Positions 19,504 through 28,546 of a stretch of 64,000 nucleotides of DNA are shown piece after piece. The notes beneath the pieces are model-generated. The model did no database searches. It had not been told where the DNA came from and saw only the letters and a program-made list of their open reading frames with translations. The DNA is taken from positions 62,001-126,000 of the forward strand of contig JAOUOD010000008.1 in the NCBI GenBank assembly GCA_029880545.1, in the 5' to 3' direction. A program made the position numbers and the translations under genes. The stretch is from Gammaproteobacteria bacterium (GTDB lineage: Bacteria; Pseudomonadota; Gammaproteobacteria; Acidiferrobacterales; SZUA-150). Positions within the stretch are counted from its first letter, which is position 1. The number at the start of each line of letters is the position of its first letter.

Positions 19504-20520
19504 ATGACTTTCAAAATCAAAATCAATCCCGGTGGTTATGAAGTGATCGCCGATGAGGGCGAATCCATAATTGACGCGACCCTGCGCCAGGGCCTGTTGC
19601 TGCCATTCGGTTGCCGATGCTCCAGTTGTGGCGCTTGTCGCGGCAAGGTGATTTCCGGTGAGTTTCAGCGCAGTGATGGTGACCCGGACTTGCTGACCGC
19701 CGAAGAGATGGCGGCGGGCTATACGCTGTTCTGTGAAACCACGCCATTGTCCGATATGGAAATCGAAGCCGAAGAGGTGATTCTTACCGGTGAAGTGGAA
19801 GTCAAAATGATGCCAGGACGCGTTGCCGACATGCGCAAGCTGGCTGACGACGTCATGGAGCTCAAAGTCCGGATCCCGGAAAACCAGAAACTGCTGTTTT
19901 TTGCCGGTCAGTATATGAATTTCCTGCTTGATGGCGGCAAGCGTCGCAGCTACTCCATTGCCAATGCGCCGCATGACGATGAGTTTCTCCAGTTTCACGT
20001 TCGTCTCGTGGAAGGCGGCATGTATTCCGGTCACGTGTTTGAGAAGATGCAGGCGAAGGACCTGGTGCGTCTGAAAGGCCCGATGGGCTCATTCTTTCTT
20101 CGCGAAGACTCGGATCGCCCAATCGTATTCATGGCCACGGGCACCGGCTTTGCGCCGATAAAATCCATGGTTGAGCATGCCTGGCGCAAAAATCTCAAGC
20201 GACCGATGCACTTGTTCTGGGGCGGTCGTCGGCCTGAAGATTTGTACATGAATGAACTGGCGCAGCAATGGGCCAGTGAGCATGACAACTTCACTTATAC
20301 GCCAATGTTGTCACGGGCCGATAGTGGCTGGAGCGGTGAAACCGGTTATGTGCAGGATGCCGTTATCAGGACCTACCCGGACCTTGGCGGCCATGATGTA
20401 TATGTGTGTGGATCACCGGTAATGATTCATGCGGCCAAGCCGGTATTGCTGGCCCACGGTCTGGATGAGCATCGCCTGCATTTCGATTCATTCGAGTTCG
20501 CCAACGACCACAACAAGTAA
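19504..20520 (+). CDS. NAD(P)H-flavin reductase with N-terminal plant-type 2Fe-2S domain (CDP-6-deoxy-glucoseen reductase-like)
   Basis: 338 residues in three modules: plant-type ferredoxin (about 1-90) with the cluster ligands in CRCSSCGAC and a fourth cysteine in YTLFCE; an FAD domain with RRSYSIANAP (RxYS motif); and an NAD domain with GTGFAPIKSM and C-terminal VYVCGSPVM. It therefore moves electrons from NAD(P)H over FAD to the 2Fe-2S centre. Databases often name this type CDP-6-deoxy-delta-3,4-glucoseen reductase, but the real partner here is unknown. It converges with hemY, stops 10 bases apart. Confidence 0.88.
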   Translation: MTFKIKINPGGYEVIADEGESIIDATLRQGLLLPFGCRCSSCGACRGKVISGEFQRSDGDPDLLTAEEMAAGYTLFCETTPLSDMEIEAEEVILTGEVEVKMMPGRVADMRKLADDVMELKVRIPENQKLLFFAGQYMNFLLDGGKRRSYSIANAPHDDEFLQFHVRLVEGGMYSGHVFEKMQAKDLVRLKGPMGSFFLREDSDRPIVFMATGTGFAPIKSMVEHAWRKNLKRPMHLFWGGRRPEDLYMNELAQQWASEHDNFTYTPMLSRADSGWSGETGYVQDAVIRTYPDLGGHDVYVCGSPVMIHAAKPVLLAHGLDEHRLHFDSFEFANDHNK

Positions 20521-20530
20521 CTCATGGCTG

Positions 20531-21712
20531 TCAGCGTCGGCACAGCTCCAGCGCCTTGCGATAGGCGTCCATGGCCTTGCCCGTATGACCCTGTTTTTCC
20601 ATGACCGCTGCCAGTGCCGCGTAATTATCGACGCCGGCATTGAGCTTGATGGCCTTCTCCAGGTGTTTCACCGCCGTGTCCAGGTAGCCGCGGGCAACGT
20701 TAATCTGGCCCAGACATAACTGCAATGCCGCGCTGGAAGGTTGTTCCTGTTCCCAGTGTTGGCACGTGTTCAACTGTTTTTCAAGATTGCTGGAGCGCAC
20801 CTGGCTATAGGCTTCCAGCAGGCACTCGGCCCAATCCGATTCGATGGTTTTGCGTAACAGCGATTCGGCGGCATCGTGTTGATTGTTGTTGGCGAGGCCC
20901 TTGGTATAGGTGCAAATCAGGCGAACATTCTGTCGCAAGGCTTTGGGTACGGCTTCCCAGGCCTGTTGCAGTACGTGGGCAGAACCGGCCGGAACCGGTA
21001 ATCGCAATAACTGGTCATGGGCCTCGATTTCCAGCTGCGCCAGCTCCGGTTCCGGCAACGACTTGTGTCGGCGAATTTCGGCCATGATGGCCGCCAGGCT
21101 GGCCCAGTCGCGCAGGGCTTTGTAGCAGTGCGCCAGCAGCAAGGTAGCATAAGCCTGATCGGGTGCTGTGTCGCGCAGCTCGGTCAGGGTGGCCAGAGCC
21201 TGTTCGTACTGGCCTGACACCAGCTGCAGTCTGGCCTGGACGCAAGCCACCGCAGAGCCGTTTTGTCCGCTGAGTTTCTGGGCTTCGGCCAGGTATTCAT
21301 CACGTTTTTCGATTTCGCCGCGGTGCTGGGCGGCAACGGCAGCGCCCAGGTAATTTATCACCGGGACGTCACTGAACCGCAGTTGCCCCAGCAGGTGTGA
21401 TTCGGCCAGCAACCAGTCGCCGGTGGCCAGTTGCAGCAGTCCCTCGTTGAGCGAACGGCGCGCCTTGCGCGCCTTGCGACCCTGGCGCCAGCTGGCGAGT
21501 GTTTCGGGAATGGTCCAGGTGCGAATCGCCATCCAGCCGGCGATATAAAACACAATAACCGTCACGACCAGCAACAACAGGAACAAGGTCAATGGCATTT
21601 CGATTGACCACGGTGCGCGGGCGATCAGCACATAGCCATTGTCTTCTATCGCCGCCAGGGTGCCGACAACGACAAGGACAAGAGCGACGAGAATGTAGGC
21701 GAGCAGTTTCAT
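20531..21712 (-). CDS. hemY: HemY, TPR-containing inner-membrane protein of the heme operon
   Basis: 393 residues, like E. coli HemY (398). Two transmembrane helices (about 3-23 and 40-62) are followed by TPR repeats in the rest of the protein. HemY_N features include PWSIEMPLTLFLLLLV and the basic RKARKARRSL. The protein has no known catalytic activity and is implicated in heme metabolism only by its constant place behind hemX. Last gene of hemC-hemD-hemX-hemY. Confidence 0.92.
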   Translation of the reverse strand: MKLLAYILVALVLVVVGTLAAIEDNGYVLIARAPWSIEMPLTLFLLLLVVTVIVFYIAGWMAIRTWTIPETLASWRQGRKARKARRSLNEGLLQLATGDWLLAESHLLGQLRFSDVPVINYLGAAVAAQHRGEIEKRDEYLAEAQKLSGQNGSAVACVQARLQLVSGQYEQALATLTELRDTAPDQAYATLLLAHCYKALRDWASLAAIMAEIRRHKSLPEPELAQLEIEAHDQLLRLPVPAGSAHVLQQAWEAVPKALRQNVRLICTYTKGLANNNQHDAAESLLRKTIESDWAECLLEAYSQVRSSNLEKQLNTCQHWEQEQPSSAALQLCLGQINVARGYLDTAVKHLEKAIKLNAGVDNYAALAAVMEKQGHTGKAMDAYRKALELCRR

Positions 21713-21721
21713 CGTATTATG

Positions 21722-22786
21722 TTATTCGGCCACGGGCTCTTTGATGCTGCGCAGGGTTTTCAGTGATCTGCTGATGTCCGGCAGGCTTATAGCGATATCG
21801 GTTTTTGCCAGCTTGTCCAGTTCCTCGAGCATGGCGGCTGAAGCCGGCGCCTTGGCATCAAAATAGGTCTTGATCCAGGTGGTGGCCGTGGTCAATGAGT
21901 GCTCGAAACTGGCCTTGTCATTGGCCAGCAGTGCGTGGCGGGCACCGGAAATCATCAACTTGAGATTTTCCCGCAGGAACCAGGTTTGCTCCGGTGGCAG
22001 CAATGGCAGCTGTTGCTCGACGTTGTCGCGGATACGAATCAGGCTGCGCACGTCGTTCCAGAATTCCTGCAAAAAACCCTGGTCCGCAATTTCAGCGCCA
22101 GCCTGCATTTCATTCTTCAGGGATTGCGCCCGAGTGGTCACGCTCAATGGCAGGGTGCCGGTGTTCTGCATCAGCGCTTCAAGCTGTGACACCATGCCGA
22201 CCCGGTCGACCGGGTTGAGTTCCTTGAGTTGTGCGATTTCCTTGCTGATGGCTTTGCGAACCGACATCAATTGCGGGTCTGCCAGGGAGCGCAGTTGCTG
22301 ATCCGCAGTCTCCAGCGTGGCGATGGCTGAAGGGATGTCGCGGGCCAGTTGCAGGCGGTGATTGGCAATGATTAGCAATTGCTCGGTTTCTGTCAGCGCC
22401 CAGCCGCGGCGATCGCGGCCGAGTTTCGAGAAAGCCTGTTCTATGGCATCGCGGATAACCTGCTGGTTTTCCGCCAGCTCGTTGAGCATCTGCTGGTGAT
22501 TGCCCAGGGTTTCCTGCTGACCACGGTTATCTTCAATCAATAATTCGGTGGTGGCGCCCAGGCTGCCTTCCAGTAATTCAGGATTCTTGTTAACCAGCAA
22601 CCATGTCAGGTATCCAGTGCCTGCCAGTGCAGTCAGTGACAACAGCAAGGCGAGACCGCCGGCGACCGAGCTGCTGCCGGATCGCCTTGAAGAAGTTCGG
22701 TTGGTGTCGTGCTCAATCGCTGGCTTGCCGGCAGAGGGGTCACCAGGTTTGGACGAATCCGGTTTGTTATCAGTTGTCGTGCTCAT
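21722..22786 (-). CDS. hemX: HemX, membrane protein of the heme operon
   Basis: 354 residues: a polar, disordered N-terminus of about 40 residues, one transmembrane helix (about 41-66), then a long helical periplasmic domain. Markers of HemX are RRGWALTETEQLLIIANHRLQ (shortened motif WxLTExEQLLxxAN) and PEQTWFLRENLKL. It is often annotated as uroporphyrinogen-III C-methyltransferase, but the SAM-binding motifs of those enzymes are absent, so the old name is misleading. Part of hemCDXY. Confidence 0.92.
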   Translation of the reverse strand: MSTTTDNKPDSSKPGDPSAGKPAIEHDTNRTSSRRSGSSSVAGGLALLLSLTALAGTGYLTWLLVNKNPELLEGSLGATTELLIEDNRGQQETLGNHQQMLNELAENQQVIRDAIEQAFSKLGRDRRGWALTETEQLLIIANHRLQLARDIPSAIATLETADQQLRSLADPQLMSVRKAISKEIAQLKELNPVDRVGMVSQLEALMQNTGTLPLSVTTRAQSLKNEMQAGAEIADQGFLQEFWNDVRSLIRIRDNVEQQLPLLPPEQTWFLRENLKLMISGARHALLANDKASFEHSLTTATTWIKTYFDAKAPASAAMLEELDKLAKTDIAISLPDISRSLKTLRSIKEPVAE

Positions 22787-22854
22787 TGTTCACCGGCGCA
22801 TGGGTTGTTGCGGTCATTATAGGGGATTTTGTCGGTCGTGACACAAGCGCCGAA

Positions 22855-23652
22855 TCAGGCCTGGACAGCCTGCTTGCGCCACGTGTTCAATGTCGCCAGG
22901 ATGGCGTCGTCGGTAGCGCGATCAGCGGTATAAACCTGCCCAAACCCCAGTTCACCTGCCACCTCGGCCATTCGCGGGCTGACGACGATTACCGGCAACT
23001 GTTTCAGCTGCGGCAGGTTATGCGTGACTGTCATCGTAACGAGGTTACGCAAGGCGTCCGAGCTGGTTACGACCACTGCATCAAGAGCCTTGTCGGCAAT
23101 CATCCTGTTGAGTGTTTCGGGATCTTCTTCCGGCAGCATGCGCTGGTAGCATTCGATGTAGTCCACCTGCGCTCCGCGCTGTTCAAGGGTTTCACGTAGC
23201 AGTTCGCGTCCGCCATTGCCCCTGAATATGAGCGCCTGTTTGCCATGCATATCGCTAAACTCGGACCGGGATAACAGGCCCTCGCTGGTAAACGTGTTGT
23301 CCGGACGAATAACATGCTGGTAGCCCCGGTCCATCAGCGCCTGTTCACTGCCGGCACCAACACAGGCCAGAAGCAGCTGCCCTGGCAGTTGCCCGACCAG
23401 TGCCTCGGTGGCGTCAAGGCCGTAATTCACCGCGTTTGGGCTGATAAAAAATGCCACATCCACCTGTGACAATTGCCGGATCAGTTGCTGTTCGCGATCA
23501 GAGAGCGGTTTCGCGCCGATTGCCAGCGCCGGAAAAACCGGTGCCAGGCCGCCGGCCTGCTCAATCATGTCTACCAATGGCCCGGCCTGGTGACGTGGTC
23601 GAGTGACCAGGATGCGAGCGCCGTCGAGATGGAAGGCCGGGGAGGCGGTCAT
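22855..23652 (-). CDS. hemD: Uroporphyrinogen-III synthase HemD
   Basis: Closes hydroxymethylbilane to uroporphyrinogen III with inversion of ring D. The 265 residues show the poorly conserved two-lobed HemD fold: ILVTRPRHQAGPL at the N-terminus, FISPNAVNYG, the tyrosine in YECYQR and VVTSSDALRNL. It starts 2 bases after the hemC stop. Sequence conservation in this family is low, but position and motifs leave little doubt. Confidence 0.95.
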   Translation of the reverse strand: MTASPAFHLDGARILVTRPRHQAGPLVDMIEQAGGLAPVFPALAIGAKPLSDREQQLIRQLSQVDVAFFISPNAVNYGLDATEALVGQLPGQLLLACVGAGSEQALMDRGYQHVIRPDNTFTSEGLLSRSEFSDMHGKQALIFRGNGGRELLRETLEQRGAQVDYIECYQRMLPEEDPETLNRMIADKALDAVVVTSSDALRNLVTMTVTHNLPQLKQLPVIVVSPRMAEVAGELGFGQVYTADRATDDAILATLNTWRKQAVQA

Positions 23653-23654
23653 GG

Positions 23655-24581
23655 TTACTGTTGTTCGTACACGGCTTTCAGAATGTCGGCCGCGCCCTGG
23701 GCCAACAGGTCATCAGCAAGCGCAGTACCGAGCCGTTCCGCCTCATCGGCGCGCCCGCTAATACTGGCGCGAACGGTATGTTTGCCATCGGTGTGCCCTA
23801 CCAGGCCGCGCATGGACAGGGTATCGCCATTCAGCTCTGCAAAACCGGCAATAGGCACCTGGCAGCCGCCTTCAAGGCGCGTATTCATGGCCCGTTCCGC
23901 GCGCACGCAGCGCGCTGTGGGCTCGTGATTGAGCTGCTGAATCAGCGCATTGACCACGTCATCGTTAGTGCGGGTTTCAATGCACACTGCGCCCTGGCCC
24001 ACTGCCGGAAGTGAGGTGGCGGTATCAATGACATTGCGGATGCGATCAGCAAATCCCAGGCGCTTCAGGCCGGCTGCAGCCAGGATAATGGCGTCATAGT
24101 CGCCGGCATCCAGTTTGGCCAGGCGCGTATTGACGTTGCCGCGCAAATCACGAATATCGAGATCAGGCCGTATTGCCCGTAACTGGCACTGGCGTCGCAG
24201 GCTGGAGGTACCGACCACAGCGCCCAGCGGCAGATCATCAAGCGCATCATAAGTATTGGAAACAAACGCATCACGCGGGTCTTCGCGTTCGCAGATGGCG
24301 GCGATGTGCAGGCCTTCGGGCAGTTCCGCCGGCATGTCCTTGGTGGAATGCACGGCAAGGTCTGCTGAGCCATCCAGCATCCTGGCTTCAAGCTCCTTGA
24401 TAAACAGGCCCTTACCGCCGATTTTGGCCAGCGGCGTGTCCAGTATCTTGTCGCCCTGGGTGGACATTTTGACAAGCTCAATTGTCAGATTGGGGTTAAT
24501 GGCGAGCAGCCTATCTCGCACGTATTCGGCCTGCCACAGGGCAAGTTGGCTTTTTCGGGTAGCAATGCGTAGTGTGGTCAC
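23655..24581 (-). CDS. hemC: Porphobilinogen deaminase (hydroxymethylbilane synthase) HemC
   Basis: Joins four porphobilinogen units to hydroxymethylbilane. The dipyrromethane cofactor is bound by the cysteine in [11 protein letters not shown] (about residue 240). Other active-site parts are [41 protein letters not shown] and LRGNVNTRL. The start is a GTG at 24581 with no strong ribosome site, possibly keeping expression low. First gene of the hem operon and divergent from the thioredoxin-like gene. Confidence 0.97.
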   Translation of the reverse strand: MTTLRIATRKSQLALWQAEYVRDRLLAINPNLTIELVKMSTQGDKILDTPLAKIGGKGLFIKELEARMLDGSADLAVHSTKDMPAELPEGLHIAAICEREDPRDAFVSNTYDALDDLPLGAVVGTSSLRRQCQLRAIRPDLDIRDLRGNVNTRLAKLDAGDYDAIILAAAGLKRLGFADRIRNVIDTATSLPAVGQGAVCIETRTNDDVVNALIQQLNHEPTARCVRAERAMNTRLEGGCQVPIAGFAELNGDTLSMRGLVGHTDGKHTVRASISGRADEAERLGTALADDLLAQGAADILKAVYEQQ

Positions 24582-24699
24582 GTCTTTTTCTGTTTCTGGT
24601 TACGGAAAGATTGGCCAATGGTACGGCTTCAAACCCTCGGGGACAATGAGGCGATTTTTGGTCGTCAATCTGCAGTTTCCGATCAGGTGCGCGAGTTTT

Positions 24700-24729
24700 T
24701 TGAATACTGCGCGAATTAGGGACTAAAAT
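24700..24729 (+). promoter_or_regulatory. Predicted promoter of the exported thioredoxin-like gene
   Basis: TTGAAT (24700-24705), 18-base spacer, TAAAAT (24724-24729), 27 bases before the ATG. Confidence 0.5.
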
Positions 24730-24756
24730 GGGCATGAAACGCGTCCAAGAGCCGTA

Positions 24757-25248
24757 ATGAAGATCAAAATCCCGATAATTATCCTGGTGGCAATGACCGC
24801 CTGGGCGACCGTGATACAGGCAGGGGCAGCTTTCAAGGGCTTGCCCAAGGCTACCGATTTGCGCGCTGACAGCCGGTTGGCGCAACGCACACAGCGACCC
24901 ATTATGGTGTTTTTCGCGTCCGCATATTGTGGCTACTGTGACCTGGTGGCTGAATTGTACCTTCGGCCCATGCTGGAAAGCGGCAGTCACGAGGATCGCA
25001 TCCTGTTGCGTGTAGTGCAGACCGATGATTCCGCCGGGCGCATGATTGGTTTTGATGGTCGACGCACCTACCACGCCGACTTTGCCAGCCGCCATGCGGC
25101 ATCACTGACGCCGCTGATCAAGTTTTATGGCCCCGATGGCCGGGAACTGGTGCCGGAAATTTTTGGCTACAACAATCCGGATTACTGGGGTTACTACCTC
25201 GAAGAGGCCATCAACCTGGCAGTGAAGAAACTGCGCGCCTCATCCTGA
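24757..25248 (+). CDS. Exported thioredoxin-like protein with CGYC motif
   Basis: 163 residues: signal peptide (about 1-22, VIQAGA), then a thioredoxin fold with the redox pair Cys58/Cys61 in SAYCGYCDLV and a cis-proline region in SLTPLIKFYGPDGREL. The style is that of SoxW/DsbE-related or thioredoxin_2-type periplasmic proteins. It stands between the divergent hemC and the convergent algR gene. A role in reducing periplasmic disulfides, for example of apocytochromes, is possible but not shown by the sequence. Confidence 0.82.
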   Translation: MKIKIPIIILVAMTAWATVIQAGAAFKGLPKATDLRADSRLAQRTQRPIMVFFASAYCGYCDLVAELYLRPMLESGSHEDRILLRVVQTDDSAGRMIGFDGRRTYHADFASRHAASLTPLIKFYGPDGRELVPEIFGYNNPDYWGYYLEEAINLAVKKLRASS

Positions 25249-25309
25249 AAATCGATTCGATAATCTGCAAGCCATGCCCGGGACCAGGCGCCCCGGGATC
25301 CGCGTAACT

Positions 25310-26050
25310 CTACAGTTTGTTGCGGGCCCATTTCCTGACCGATGCTGCATGACGTCGACTGACATCCAGCTTGCGGTCCTCGATGCCCTTGATACTGACC
25401 TGCCAGGTGCCGGAAGGGCTTTTTTCAATACCCTTGATGAACTCCCGGGCGACCAGGGCGTTGCGGTGAATGCGCAGGAAGCGTTCGCCAAACTCCTTTT
25501 CGAGATTCACCAGTGAATCCTCGATCAGGTGTTCCTCTTTTTCCGTGCGCACAACAACGTACTTGCTGTCAGCAAGGAAAAAACAGATATCGGCAATTGG
25601 TACAAGGCGGATGTTGCCGCGCATGTGTACGCTGATATGGGTACGGGCGGCCGGTTCCTCGCGCGCGTCGTTGATTTCCTGTATTTGTTTTTGTGTAAGC
25701 TTGCGCGCCTTGACCAGTGCATTGGCGAGACGATCCTTGCGAATGGGTTTGAGCAGGTAATCGACCGCGTTCACTTCGAAGGCATCAAGGGCGTGCTGGT
25801 CATAAGCGGTGGTAAAAATCACCGATGGCGGGTTTTCCATGCCCATTAAATGCATGGCGGCCTCGAGCCCATCCATACCGGGCATGCGAATATCCATCAG
25901 CAAGATATCCGGGTTGAGCTCCGAGGCTTTTTCAACGGCTTCATTGCCATTCGTGCCCTCGCCAATGACTGTGTGGCCGCCAATATCGTTTACCAGTTCT
26001 CGCAGACGGTCACGGGCCAGTTTTTCGTCATCAACAATCAGGATTCGCAT
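25310..26050 (-). CDS. algR: LytTR-type response regulator, AlgR-like
   Basis: 246 residues. The receiver domain (1-120) has the acidic pair Asp7/Asp8, phospho-acceptor Asp53 in LLMDIRMPGMDG and the conserved lysine in YLLKPIRKD. The C-terminal LytTR DNA-binding domain (about 140-246) has RFLRIHRNALV. In Pseudomonas AlgR controls alginate, twitching and virulence genes and sits next to hemC and argH, as here. It follows two sensor-kinase genes of the matching LytS class, 24 bases downstream. The targets in this organism are not known. Confidence 0.92.
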   Translation of the reverse strand: MRILIVDDEKLARDRLRELVNDIGGHTVIGEGTNGNEAVEKASELNPDILLMDIRMPGMDGLEAAMHLMGMENPPSVIFTTAYDQHALDAFEVNAVDYLLKPIRKDRLANALVKARKLTQKQIQEINDAREEPAARTHISVHMRGNIRLVPIADICFFLADSKYVVVRTEKEEHLIEDSLVNLEKEFGERFLRIHRNALVAREFIKGIEKSPSGTWQVSIKGIEDRKLDVSRRHAASVRKWARNKL

Positions 26051-26074
26051 AGTCCTTCACCTTGGTAGTCCTTA

Positions 26075-27211
26075 TCAATAGGTGTCGCGCACCGGTAATA
26101 CAACACTAACGATGTAACGGCCTTCACTTTGTTCGGTTTTAAGTCGCGCCTGATCGCCGTAGTGGCTTTCAAAGCGTTGCCGAATATTGTCCAGGGTTTC
26201 GTCCATATTGCCATCGGTGGATTTTTTTCGCGCCTTCGGCAGCGGGTTGGCAATCCGTATCCTGATCGTATCATCCTCTTCCCAAAGCGTTACGCTGACA
26301 GTGCCACCGCTTGGCAGGCGTTCTATACCATGCGTAATGGCATTTTCCAGTAATGGCTGCAAGGTCAGGATGGGCATAATGGCCTTGCGCGGAAACTTGC
26401 CGATGTCCCAGATAACATCAAGACGATTATCGAGCCGCAACTTTTCCAGTGCCAGGTATTTTTCTGCCACCTCGACTTCACGCCGGACCGGCACCATGCT
26501 TTCCTCGTTGTTCAGCATCATCCGGAACAATTCCGACATGTCTTCGACTGCATGTTCGGCTTTTTCAGCATCGCTGCGAATCAGGCTGGCAATGATATTC
26601 ATGGCATTGAACACAAAGTGTGGCCGGATGCGGGATTGCAGCGCCTCAATTCGGGCAGCCGCTTCCGATGCTGTGCGCTTGAGCAGTTCCTGTTTGGTCA
26701 GCAAGTATCCCAGCATCAGCAGGTTAATAATGGCGCTGACAGACAGGTTCTGGAAGTGCATATGCGCATACCACTCGGGACGCGGCGTGGAAATCTTTCC
26801 GGCACCGTAAAGAATCCATACGGTAAGTTCGTTGACTATGACCGTAATCAGCAGCAACAGCAGGTAGGCGGTCACAAGGGCAAACCGGTCAGGTAGCCGC
26901 ACCAGGTAGCGCCGCGCCGCGCACAGGCCGCCGGTGCAGGCCAGGGCGATCCACTGGATGAACAGCGAGATTTGCAGCAATGCCTCGAAGTAGTTGTCGA
27001 AAAAGATGCTTGGAACCGGCATCACCAGGCTGATAACCAACGCCAGCATTTCGGCGACAACAACAACGTTGATTACCATGCGGCTTTCGCAGAAGTTAGG
27101 CAAAAAATGGCTATCACTGTCCAGGAGCTTTTGTGTCCCCATTGGATAGATCAGCTGGTAAAGCCATTCGCGCAGCCGGCTGGCAAACGCCCTGGTTGTG
27201 TCTGGATTCAT
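26075..27211 (-). CDS. LytS/AlgZ-type sensor histidine kinase (second of two tandem copies)
   Basis: 378 residues: about five to six transmembrane helices in the first 190 residues, without an obvious extracellular sensor domain, then the His_kinase (PF06580-type) region with the phospho-acceptor histidine in RIRPHFVFNAMN, and an ATP-binding part with PLLENAITHG and IRIANPLP. It begins 2 bases after the first kinase and is followed by the algR-like gene. It is clearly paralogous to its neighbour but has a longer N-terminus. Confidence 0.9.
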   Translation of the reverse strand: MNPDTTRAFASRLREWLYQLIYPMGTQKLLDSDSHFLPNFCESRMVINVVVVAEMLALVISLVMPVPSIFFDNYFEALLQISLFIQWIALACTGGLCAARRYLVRLPDRFALVTAYLLLLLITVIVNELTVWILYGAGKISTPRPEWYAHMHFQNLSVSAIINLLMLGYLLTKQELLKRTASEAAARIEALQSRIRPHFVFNAMNIIASLIRSDAEKAEHAVEDMSELFRMMLNNEESMVPVRREVEVAEKYLALEKLRLDNRLDVIWDIGKFPRKAIMPILTLQPLLENAITHGIERLPSGGTVSVTLWEEDDTIRIRIANPLPKARKKSTDGNMDETLDNIRQRFESHYGDQARLKTEQSEGRYIVSVVLPVRDTY

Positions 27212-27213
27212 AG

Positions 27214-28266
27214 TCAGGCGCGAGTTATCGGCATCTTGATTCTGACGTGGTACTGACCACCCTCCTCAAACGACTGCATGCTGGCCGCATTGCCAAACTG
27301 GGTTTCCAGTCTTTGACGAATATTGTCCAGGGCAATCTTGTTGCCGGTTGTATGTTTTTTGGCGCTCGACGGGTCCGGCAGGGGATTGCTGATCATGATA
27401 TTCAGGATCTCGCCCTCGGCCCATAAATCAATTTTGAGCAGCCCCCCACCAAATCGTGTTTCTAACCCGTGATAAATCGCATTTTCCAGCAGTGGTTGCA
27501 AGGTCAAAGCCGGTATTTGGGCATTTCGCGGGATATTGCCGACGTTCCACTTGATCTTGAGGCGGTCGCCGAGGCGGATTTTTTCGATTTCGAGGTACTG
27601 GCGCGAAATTTCGCGCTCGGCAGAAATGGGCACCAGTTTGCGCGCATCGGCCAGCAACACCCGGAACAGGTCGGCCAGGTCATGCAGGACGGCTTCGGCC
27701 TTGTCCGGATCTGTTCGTGTCAGGCTGGCAATGCTGTTCATGCTGTTAAAAAGGAAATGCGGTCGAATTCGAGACTGCAAGGCTTGCATCTGGGCATCTT
27801 GCTGGGCTTGCTTGCCGGTCCGGGTACGGTGAACCAGGGCCAGGTAGCGCAGGGCCGGAACACCGATGACGGCCGCGACCAGCAGGCTGCGCAAGATAAA
27901 CACTTCCCGCCATTCGGGCCAGCGTTCACCGATGAGACCAAAATCATAAAGCAGGAAAATCATCGCTTCAGCGCTTAGAGCCGTAACCAGCAAAAGTACC
28001 AGGAAGCTGATGACATTGCCGACTTTGGGGCCGGCACGCTGAATTAAGGGGGAGGTCAGCTTGAGTACGACGACAGTGGAAAACGATACAATCAGGGCGT
28101 AGGTAGACAGCAGGTTCAGATCGTACCAGGCCTGTTGGTCAAAGACCGGGTTTCGGCCAATGGTGATGACCAGGGCAACAATTTCCGCCAGCAGGATTAA
28201 CCGGATGGCGACTCCGAATGAGCCAAAGTCGGGTAAAAAATCTTGGGTTGAATTCCGGGTTTTCAC
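27214..28266 (-). CDS. LytS/AlgZ-type sensor histidine kinase (first of two tandem copies)
   Basis: 350 residues, GTG start. There are six predicted helices in residues 20-165, then RIRPHFLFNSMN with the acceptor histidine, PLLENAIYHG and MISNPLPDP. Pseudomonas has one such kinase (AlgZ/FimS) with AlgR; here two similar kinases feed the same apparent regulator. The expression signal is a promoter at 28318-28347 that is flanked by a perfect 11-base inverted repeat. Confidence 0.9.
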   Translation of the reverse strand: MKTRNSTQDFLPDFGSFGVAIRLILLAEIVALVITIGRNPVFDQQAWYDLNLLSTYALIVSFSTVVVLKLTSPLIQRAGPKVGNVISFLVLLLVTALSAEAMIFLLYDFGLIGERWPEWREVFILRSLLVAAVIGVPALRYLALVHRTRTGKQAQQDAQMQALQSRIRPHFLFNSMNSIASLTRTDPDKAEAVLHDLADLFRVLLADARKLVPISAEREISRQYLEIEKIRLGDRLKIKWNVGNIPRNAQIPALTLQPLLENAIYHGLETRFGGGLLKIDLWAEGEILNIMISNPLPDPSSAKKHTTGNKIALDNIRQRLETQFGNAASMQSFEEGGQYHVRIKMPITRA

Positions 28267-28290
28267 AATACCTGTGCTTTCGTTTGGTTG

Positions 28291-28358
28291 TCAGGCTGGA
28301 CGCCAGTGTCTGCCTCTTTTATATAGTGTGCTTGATTCCGGGGGCAAGTCCAGCCTGA
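28291..28358. repeat. 11-base inverted repeat flanking the kinase promoter
   Basis: TCAGGCTGGAC (28291-28301) and its exact reverse complement GTCCAGCCTGA (28348-28358) enclose the predicted -35 and -10 of the kinase operon. The centres are 57 bases apart. Because the right arm lies upstream of the transcription start, it is better explained as a paired DNA operator than as an RNA hairpin. Confidence 0.6.
28318..28347 (-). promoter_or_regulatory. Predicted promoter of the tandem kinase-algR operon
   Basis: Minus-strand TTGCCC (28342-28347), 18-base spacer, TATAAA (28318-28323, within TATATAAA). Leader about 45 bases. Confidence 0.45.
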
Positions 28359-28516
28359 TGGCCTGTTGTCGGCTCCAGATCAATGAGTCTATCTTCGGTT
28401 CAGGTGTTAACCGTTCATATAGACCAAAAAATGCGCCATTTTTCGTGGTTCTGGTGTATTGTCATGACAGATTCCGTGCCCGCGTCCCTGGTATTGGCGC
28501 CGGCCTTGCAGCAGGC

Positions 28517-28546
28517 AAAAAAAACCCCCGGGGCTTAGTCCGGGGG
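28517..28546 (-). terminator. Strong Rho-independent terminator, minus strand
   Basis: CCCCCGG, 8-base loop, CCGGGGG followed by eight T on the minus strand. No annotated protein gene ends here; the nearest minus-strand gene starts 250 bases downstream. Confidence 0.85.

Noticed and set aside
21722-22786. Annotation of HemX as uroporphyrinogen-III C-methyltransferase.
   Set aside because: No SAM-binding or tetrapyrrole-methylase motif; it is a membrane-anchored helical protein.
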